This document shows positions 10,201 through 18,800 of a DNA stretch of 21,725 bases, piece after piece. How positions within the stretch are numbered: position 1 is the first letter of the stretch; each line of letters starts with the position of its first letter. The notes under the pieces are model-generated. The model was not told the DNA's origin. It searched no databases and saw only the letters and a list, made by a program, of their open reading frames with translations. Position numbers and translations under genes: made by a program. The DNA comes from Priapulus caudatus (Eukaryota; Priapulida; Priapulimorpha; Priapulimorphida; Priapulidae): assembly GCF_000485595.1 (NCBI RefSeq), contig NW_014577519.1, forward strand, positions 8,708-30,432. The letters run 5' to 3'.

Positions 10201-12814
10201 GTTCTCCAGAGTGCACTACTGCCAACAACACACCATGTACCACCGGTTGTTACCTGATATATCTAAATAACAATTAAAAAATCACTACATTCAACCCTTC
10301 ATACATACTCTCGATCCAGAGTTGCTCCTACGGGTTTTCGGTGGGGGGCGTGGTGGCGGAGGTGGCATCTCCTCCTCCTCCTCCTCCTCACTCGACTCAC
10401 CATCCAGGATGTCATCGATGTTAGCACTGCAGTCAGCATCATCCAGGTCCTTCGTGAGCGAGTCAATCGAGGAGCTGCTGGCTTCCCCTGACGCGCCGGG
10501 TGAACCTGCCCGAGAGAAGTCAGAGGTTAGGGCTAGGGTTATTTCTTAAAGAAGAGTATAGCTTAGTATTGCTCTACATAATGAGCAGCTGTCTTTAACG
10601 AACACTTTTAGTGTTTTCATTGAGTGGCAGTGGCAGTGAAATCCCCTCTACAGTACAGACACGTGGTTTCAAAGAACATTTTCACACACGAGTTTGACTA
10701 AACATGCAGCACAATTAGGTTGCTTATCCATTAGAGACTTCCCACTGAATATAAATACATTGTAACAAACTTTCAAAAACACATATCACACCTATCTCAT
10801 CTTCCTCCTCTGTTGTATCGGACATCAGAGACTCCAAGCTGGGATACAGAGATGACTTTGATAACTTCTTTGGTACTGAAAGTTGAAAAGTAAATTCCTA
10901 CAATCTACACCCATAGTCCCATACAATATACTATACATACAATACAAGCTTACCTAAAAGCTACCACCGCAATGCTACCACATACGAGCCACACAGGTCT
11001 TAAGGTTTCGCACATCTGATAGCTTACCTAGTTCTTTCACGGGTGACGGTGCCTTAGGTTTAGGCTCCCTCCTAACCACAGGCTCAGCAACCTTCCTCAC
11101 AGTAGGTTCTGGAGGCGGCGCTGGAATGAACTGGAATGCCTTCTGTTGAATCTGAGCCTCTATCTCAGGTCTCAGGTATTTGGTTGGCGTCGCGCCTCGG
11201 TAGTACTGTCCGCTGTCCTTCAGTTTTGCATCCTCATTGTGCGCCTGCTCAGTCTACAATAACACGGGTGACAACAATTAGTGATGCCAATTGCCCACGT
11301 AAAGCTGAACGAATACTTACACAGGAGACAAAATAATAATACCTTCCACGTCGATCACAAATTCATAAAGCTGTGCAGGTTTGGTATTTGAGGCATTCCT
11401 GAATATTTAGCTGGATGCACACAATTATTTTGTGGCATGGCACCCTGCCTTCTATATATAGGATCATTTTTTGTTGTGCTTGCATGTGTGCATACCTGGC
11501 TGATGTAGTCTGAATCAGGTGCTGGTGGTAAGGTGTTAGCGGACGACTCCTCCCAACGGTTGAGCAGACCCACCATCTCCTGCTGTCGCTGATCCCTTGT
11601 TTTTTCCATATCAGTGCTGCTCTCCCAGTGATTCATCTACAATATATAGTAAGCACTGTAAGAGTACATTCCTGTTCATGTGTGGGATATGTTAAAATAG
11701 GTCTCACTTAGCAAGAGAGAGAAGCATCACATAGAACATCTAAAAATAGCTTGCGAACATTTCTCACGTTTCCCTCGTGGATATGACCTAGTGCACAAAT
11801 GCATGTAAATTTATTTTGTCTGCCAACAAAAGGGTTCGGTTCTTAATTGAAGACAAGCTATTAGGGAGTGAAATGGAATGAGACATTTCAGGACGAGGAA
11901 GACCTGTACTCACTGCAGCAGTGTGTGAAGAGCAGGGAGAGGATGGTAAAGGACTGGTGATGTCAGCATCAACATGATCATGGTCAGAGGTGTGGGTGTC
12001 AGCTGATGCCTCAATGCCTTTCTGGAGTTCAATACTACACTTGAATACGTTTTCGTTTTACTGACTTGCCAGTGAAACATAGTAGAATATGGGGTTTTAA
12101 ATTAGGTTAAATTGTGCCTAATTAATGGATTGAGTATAATCATTGTTAAATATATTTATCACAACTACGTCGATGTTACTGAAATAACACTGTATGATCT
12201 ACGCACTTGACTCATAAGTTTCTGCTGTAGATTTTTCATTCCAGCACTCATGTCTTTAGCTGGTGAAGGGGATGTTGCCTTGCCCCTTCTCTGCAATGAA
12301 AACAAATTACATGAAAATTGAGTAAAACTATAGAAATAGTTACCATAGCCAACAGTACTAAATTAAACTACAAATGCAAATCCAACCAAATGTTTGTTGA
12401 ATGTAATAAATTCACTCAATAATTCACTACTAGACTTCTTGAAAGTGAAATTAGGCACTTACAGGAGAAGGTCCTCTTATTGGCACTGGAGAAGGTGCCT
12501 TCGCAGGTACTGGGGAAGGCGCCCTCATAGGTACTGGGGAAGGCAATCGAGCTGAAACTGTGTTCCTCGTGGTGCTGGCCAGCTGAGACTTGGACTTGCT
12601 GGTGGGACACTTCGGGGGAAGTCTTGTGTCTCTCTGCGGAGTATTAGTGTTAACATGACTTCCGAAGTTGAGCGCCTCTATAGCCTGCGAGAACTGACTC
12701 TTCCGTGCCGACTGCGGCTTCTTTCCGGGAGAAGCATTCCTAACTGCCACTGGTGAGGGATCTCTCACCGCAGCCACCTTTACAGGCAACCTCAATCTAA
12801 CTGGTACTACTGCA

Positions 12815-12845
<31 letters not shown>

Positions 12846-15800
12846 CTTCTTCTTCTTCTTCAGATTCCACTGGCGATGGGTCCCTCACCGCAGCCACCCT
12901 TGCCGGAGATCGCGCTTTAACCGGCGACCTCACTTTAACCGGAGACCTGACAGGAACGGGCGCCAGAGCCACTTCCACTGTTTCGTCGTCAGACTCCTCA
13001 TCGCTGTCATACTCGAACTGGTAGGGCTTCAGCATGATGGCGGCTGTCGTCGTCACGGTGACGGGATTCGGCTCAGGCGAGTACTCGACGACAAGCTTGT
13101 TGCGCGACGCCGTGCTGCTGATGCGCATTGGACTCGTCGTCTTCTTGAAGATCTTGCCTTCCTTAAACTTGCGCACGGTGTCCGGCGACAGCACGTCCGG
13201 GCTGCGAGAGCGGGCAGCTGGCGCGTACGCACTTGCCGGCCGCGCGCGCGTTGCGCCCCCGCCAGGGCGCGCCGCCGGGCTCTCGACGGCGACGGAGCGC
13301 GGTCGCGGCTTGCGTCCGCGCTCGAACGCGGCCCTCGCACGCTCCACCGACGACACGGGCGTCGCATCGACCCCGCGCGCAGCCGTGGTCGGAGTCGTGC
13401 CGCCCTCGAACAGCGCCTTGTTGTTGCTGAACGCCGAGGGGTTGCCGCGTGCGGGCGAGCGCTCGACGGGCTTGCAGGGCAGGCTGACTGGCTTCGGCAT
13501 GCCGGAGGCGCTCGCCTGACACATCGTCTGCCACTTGTTGTAGACGCTGCCCAGCTTACCCGGCTGCTGATCCGCGTTCTCGGCCGCGCTACCCTCATCG
13601 TCGTCGACATCGTCGTCCCTCGCGGCGGTTGCCGCGGCGACAGGCTCGCGCGACTTGTTCTCCCATTTGTTGTAGACGCTGGACAGCTGCTGGCACCGCT
13701 CCTCATCCGAGACGTCTGCGTCACTGTCGCTCTCATTGTCATCCTCACTCTCGCCAAAATATTTTGGCGGTTTCGACGACATTACAGCGTCCTATGGAAA
13801 TATTGCATGGCAGCCACTGAATAAAACTATGTGCGAGTTTGTAACATTCATAGAGGCAGTTATTACTAATCATTAGAGCATTGTTATTTGCCTACAAATC
13901 TAGCTTATTTTCGAGGTGTCGGCTATGTCAACTAGCAATATTGATGGGGCCCTTAATAATATTAGCAACTGTAATTTATTATTCACACCCAAACCTGACT
14001 TGGACTTTTGTGATGCTATCCTGTAACTGCAGAAGATAAAATTCACACAAACTTACCATCTTTGATTTTTGACGGGACCTGCTTTCAATCTCATTCCTCC
14101 CCGGCGTTGACTCTGTCTTTTGACCCTGCACTTTTTTCGGTGACAGCTTCTTGACTGATTGTTTATCTGCTTCGACAAAACCAAATGCCTGCATCCGGCT
14201 AAGCGAATCTCCTTTTGCTTGCATTTCCTTTGACGGGGTCTTTCTCAAATTGACCTACAACACATACATATTATATACATTTTATAATTTATGATACATA
14301 ATTAAGCAATATTCGTCCTGTCAGGCGACCTGGCTCTATAGTGCACACACGTACGTTAAAAAGGAATTTAAGCAAAATTAAATAAACAAATACAAAAGGC
14401 AATGTCATCATGGTGTATTAAACTTGGTGTGTCCACTTGTTCACTCAACCTATTTACACTATAAAAAAATGCATAACACAAAGATATATTATTATTACTA
14501 AATCCATTAAATACAAGTATTGTGTTTACATACATATTTTCAAGAGCGTATAAAGAAGCTCTTGATATTTTCAAATGTAATTCAAAGGTTTTATAGTAAC
14601 ACAGAAGTATTGAAGAAAGTGTAGAGAAGTGTAGAAAGTATCAAAGGAAAACACAAAATAAGCAGCAATAAACACAATTTATAAATAGCAGCAGGGTATA
14701 CAGAGCAAAGCCAGATAAACTTGGATACTGCAAAACTTGATAATTAGGTTAGACATGCACATATGTAATGTATTTTGCATTATGTTATCCATAAAAATTG
14801 CATGCATAATCAATTTGAACAAACCAACTATGTCAGGGTTTCTTATACATAAGAGGCACAGTGGCGCACCGCCGTTGTCAGATTTAACATCGCCGTGGCG
14901 TTGTTAAAATGTTCCTGTATTTACTGATAAGTATATATCCTGTATCTCCTATAAGTATATCAATAGTCAATACATCCTGTATTTGAATCCATCATGCGCG
15001 TTTTTTTCCCAAACTGGCCATTACCTCCTTTGTCTAATTTTCCCTCAGAAGAAACCCTGTATGTATATATATATATCTTAACTGCAAAATGCCATAAATA
15101 AGGGGTTTGCCTTGCACGCATCGCATACAGACACGTGTATAGATGCACGATACACACACATATAGTATTAGTAACAAATTTACACACATCAGCCTCGTAC
15201 ATCGTTCATAAAACAATCAAAGCAGTAGAATGCAAAGCAAAACGTGCACCCAAACCATATCACCATGCATCTGTAGTTGCACTTACCTGGCTATCTGTGC
15301 CATCTTTAATTGTGGCTGGACTAACTGCAGACTGCAATATAAAGTTCTATATCAACGTTGTCCCTCTGATCATGCCCTAAATCACGAATGGGATATCACA
15401 GCAAACGTATATTCACCGCCGAAATAAACTTCCTAATTACTCATAATAGGAGTTAATTAACCAGTCAAACAACCCAAGTAAAAAAAAAACATGAAATTCT
15501 ACAGTAACACACATATATGAGATAAAGAATTGACAGTCTACCATGCAGAATAGTAATGTAGCAAGCTTTACTGTATTTCCTATTTGCAATTTGACTGCCT
15601 ATTCCTTACCATCATATATGCATTTGTACAGTCCATATGTGCTTAGACTGAATGGGGAATTAACTCACCTTAAACACAACTCCTTCTGCTTCCACTTCCG
15701 GCACTGTTCTAAACTCCTCCATTGCTTCACGTCTGTCATTGCCATTCGGCACGTCATGCTCGAATGTCCGCGATGGTTTAGCAGGAGCCATGGAAATCTC

Positions 15801-18800
15801 TGTCTTAATCACTGACCTGTAATTACAAGATGCTTATCATTACACCCATATGCAGCCATGTTCACAGTTCACCTCAGTCTTCACAAACAGATGCTTGCTG
15901 GCTTGCTGCCACATAAAGTAAAAAAGCACAAAAAATGCATAAAAGCATGGCTAAACATTCACCTCGACGTTTTTGTTCCCTCATCAGTTGTTACTTCCTT
16001 AGTCTTTATGGTCTCTGTTCTTGTAACATCAGACCAGGTGACAGAGGTTTTTATCTCTGGCTTAGAAACATCTTCACTCTCATCATTGGCTTCCACTGAT
16101 TTTAATTGCTTTGTAGGGCTAGTTCTAAAACAGAGAGTAAACAGTGAGGATGATTACATGTGTGACGTGACCGCTTATGAACACAGGGTTCTCCCCAGGA
16201 TGAAATTCAAACAGGGGGAGGGGAGAGGGGGGGAAACTAGGGGGGCGTGTTTTTTTACCGTACCACTAATTAATGCGTAAAATCGCCACCACACCATAGA
16301 CGGTATTTCGGGTTCTTGTATATATAAGATATAGCCGAGTCGGTGTACAGTTAGTGTTGGGTGTGGGACAGGTTGACTGTTGTATTGTCTGCAGTGCATG
16401 CGTGGTACTGTAAAAATACACGCGCCGGGTGTACTGGTCGAATTGTACTTCTTGACGATCGATTCCCGCGCTGGCAAACTTTTATTGTGGTGGAATTTAA
16501 TCGGGGCGGAGGTATTTTAAACGGGGCGCAACGATTGAAACAGGGGGGAGTTTTCCCAAATGCGGCGCGCGCGCCCCGTTTGCGCAACGTAGGGAGAACC
16601 CTGGAACATGATGGTGTGGAGACTCAAGACGCATCAATCCTACTCATTCAAATAAGGCATCAATCACCCATGTAACGCACAAAACTAGCTGCAGAATTAC
16701 CATGCAGGGTGCAAAATTAACGGGAGTTTGGAGTCAAATACTCTCCGATTTACTGTTGGACTCCCTGATTTGACATATGCAGGAGTCCGTGTGACTCCCT
16801 GAATATTCTGCCATACTAACTAGTTTGTTCGGAGCACGGCCTCACAGAATTACAATATTTTTTCAGGTAATGCCCAAAGAAAATTTGGCAGACGTGCAAC
16901 TGCATGAATCTTAAAAATAAGCACATGCGTTATTGTTAATCTCTTTTAAATGTTAAACCTCCGACTACGGACTCCCTCATTTTGCCGCAGACTCCCTCTT
17001 TTTGAGGGTAGGGAGTCCGTTGGACTCCCGTGTTCAAAGTTAATTTCTACCCCTGATTACTGATGGTTAATTTTAATGTAGGTTATTCACTTATTGAATG
17101 AACTTTTCTTAGAAAAGCACAAAACAGCATAACAGTCAAATAAACCTAAAATGTTAAATGAAACTAGAAAGGGCAGTTGTCGCCAACTACATGTATACCC
17201 CGTGTTCTCCCCAAGATGTGTAAGTATACGAAGTTTGGTCGCGCTAGGTCAATTAGGGGCCGAGTTATAGAGCGGAAAGAAAATATGATGAAGGTCAAGG
17301 TCAAGGTCAATGTCAAATAAAGGTTGCAGTGACCTGGTTTTTGGTACGCGACACACCTTCTCCCCAAGATGTGTAAGTATACCATGTTTGGTCGCGCTAG
17401 TTCAATTAGGGGTCGAGTTATAGAGCGGAAGGGAAATATGATCAAGGTCAAGGTCAAGGTCCAATAAAAGCCGCAGTGACCTGGTTTTGGTACGCGACAC
17501 ACATTCTCCCCAAGATGTGTAAGTATACCATGCAAGTTTGGTAGCGCTAGGTCAATTAGGGGCCGAGTTAGAGAGCGGAAGGGAAATATGATCAAGGTCA
17601 AGGTAAAGGTCAAATAAAGGTCACAGTGACCTGGTTTTGGTACGCTGCTCACCTTTTCCCAAAGATGTGTAAGTATACCAAGTTTGGTAGCGCTAGGTCA
17701 ATTAGGGGTCGAGTTATAGAGCGGAAGGGAAATTGTCTGCGGCGGCGGCTGGGGAGACATGAAACCATAGTATCCCCGCCGACTTCGTCGCAGGGGATAC
17801 AATTTCTTAGTCAAAGCACCCAATGGTGCATGGATACATTTCTGATATCAGAAAGCATTATTAACTCATTTTTGACTGTATAAAATCTGTGCACACCTGT
17901 GTCCAACTCCATGGTAGGAATAGTCATCTTCCCAGTTGTTTATCGTGCTTGCCAGACTTGCAAGTCGTGAACTTTTGAATCCAGATTTAGGCCGTTCATA
18001 CGCAGGTGCTGACGGCAGTGTGTTAGGCTCCCTCTGCTTACGAGGTACCACCACTGGCATGTCATCAACCAGATTTTCATCTATTATATCAAAACAATAA
18101 TACATTCACGTTACTAATATTACACTTGCACACATATCCACTTAAAATTGATCATGTACATGCATTATTAAAATTTAGTTATATAACAGACACAACATTG
18201 CCTGAACACAAAATGCAAACAACGATAGTATACTTACTGCCTGCTTCCCAAGGTTTTTGGTCGGCCAATGTTTTCAGCCTCGAGCGAACACCACGGATGG
18301 CTGGAGTGTCTGGCTTTACCTCCCGAGCAGTTTTACGAGACCAATCAGCTGTACTTGAAAAATCTGGAACAGGCAATTAAGTGACTAACAAAGGTTTCAT
18401 GATAAAATACAGTTGTGTCAAAGATATAACGATTTTATCTGCTTATACTGCTCAATACCTAATTACTTTAAAAACTACCTGCGCTGTAGTATAAATGCTA
18501 GAAAATATTTACTTGGCTCATTGGATGCCACTAGCACTGCAAAAATTTCTATTGTTTGGTGTACACAAAGCAATTGTGGCCTGTGGGGTGATCCATGACA
18601 ATGTTGGGTGTGGATGAGGGATGAAGAACGATATATACTAATGCTTACCATCTATGACTTCACTATCAACATTCAGACCGTCTTCAGCAAAAGGTTTCCT
18701 CTGACGTGTGGTGGCAGGAGAGTCTTGCATCTTCATATTTAGATTTTCTCTTCGGGCACGTGTTCTCGCAAGTAGTGTCTGGCAGAGAAATAATTCATGA

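Larger units (their letters stand above)
16125..17896 (-). other. Anillin intron 4 (1.8 kb, repeat-filled)
   Basis: Almost entirely repeats: two hAT-like elements (16184-16603, 16705-17055), a tandem array (17205-17731) and a terminal hairpin (17770-17800). Phases of exons 4 and 5 join directly, so no hidden exon is required. Confidence 0.75.

Noticed and set aside
10322-10549. 75-codon plus-strand open frame rich in Gly and Ser
   Set aside because: Antisense to the Glu/Pro-rich exon 15 of anillin.
13034-13519. 161-codon plus-strand open frame
   Set aside because: It lies antisense to GC-rich exon 9 of anillin; low-complexity Ala/Arg/Gly composition shows it is a shadow.
13053-13757. 234-codon minus-strand open frame
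   Set aside because: Out-of-frame shadow of exon 9, made of Arg/Ala/Ser from GC-rich codons; the exon 9 frame has the conserved joins and motifs.
17164-17652. 162-codon minus-strand open frame with repeated [10 protein letters not shown]
   Set aside because: It follows the 150-bp tandem repeat unit by unit and falls within an intron; open by chance of unit length and composition.
17205-17731. CRISPR-like array
   Set aside because: Units are ~150 bp contiguous tandem copies without unique spacers, in a eukaryotic intron.
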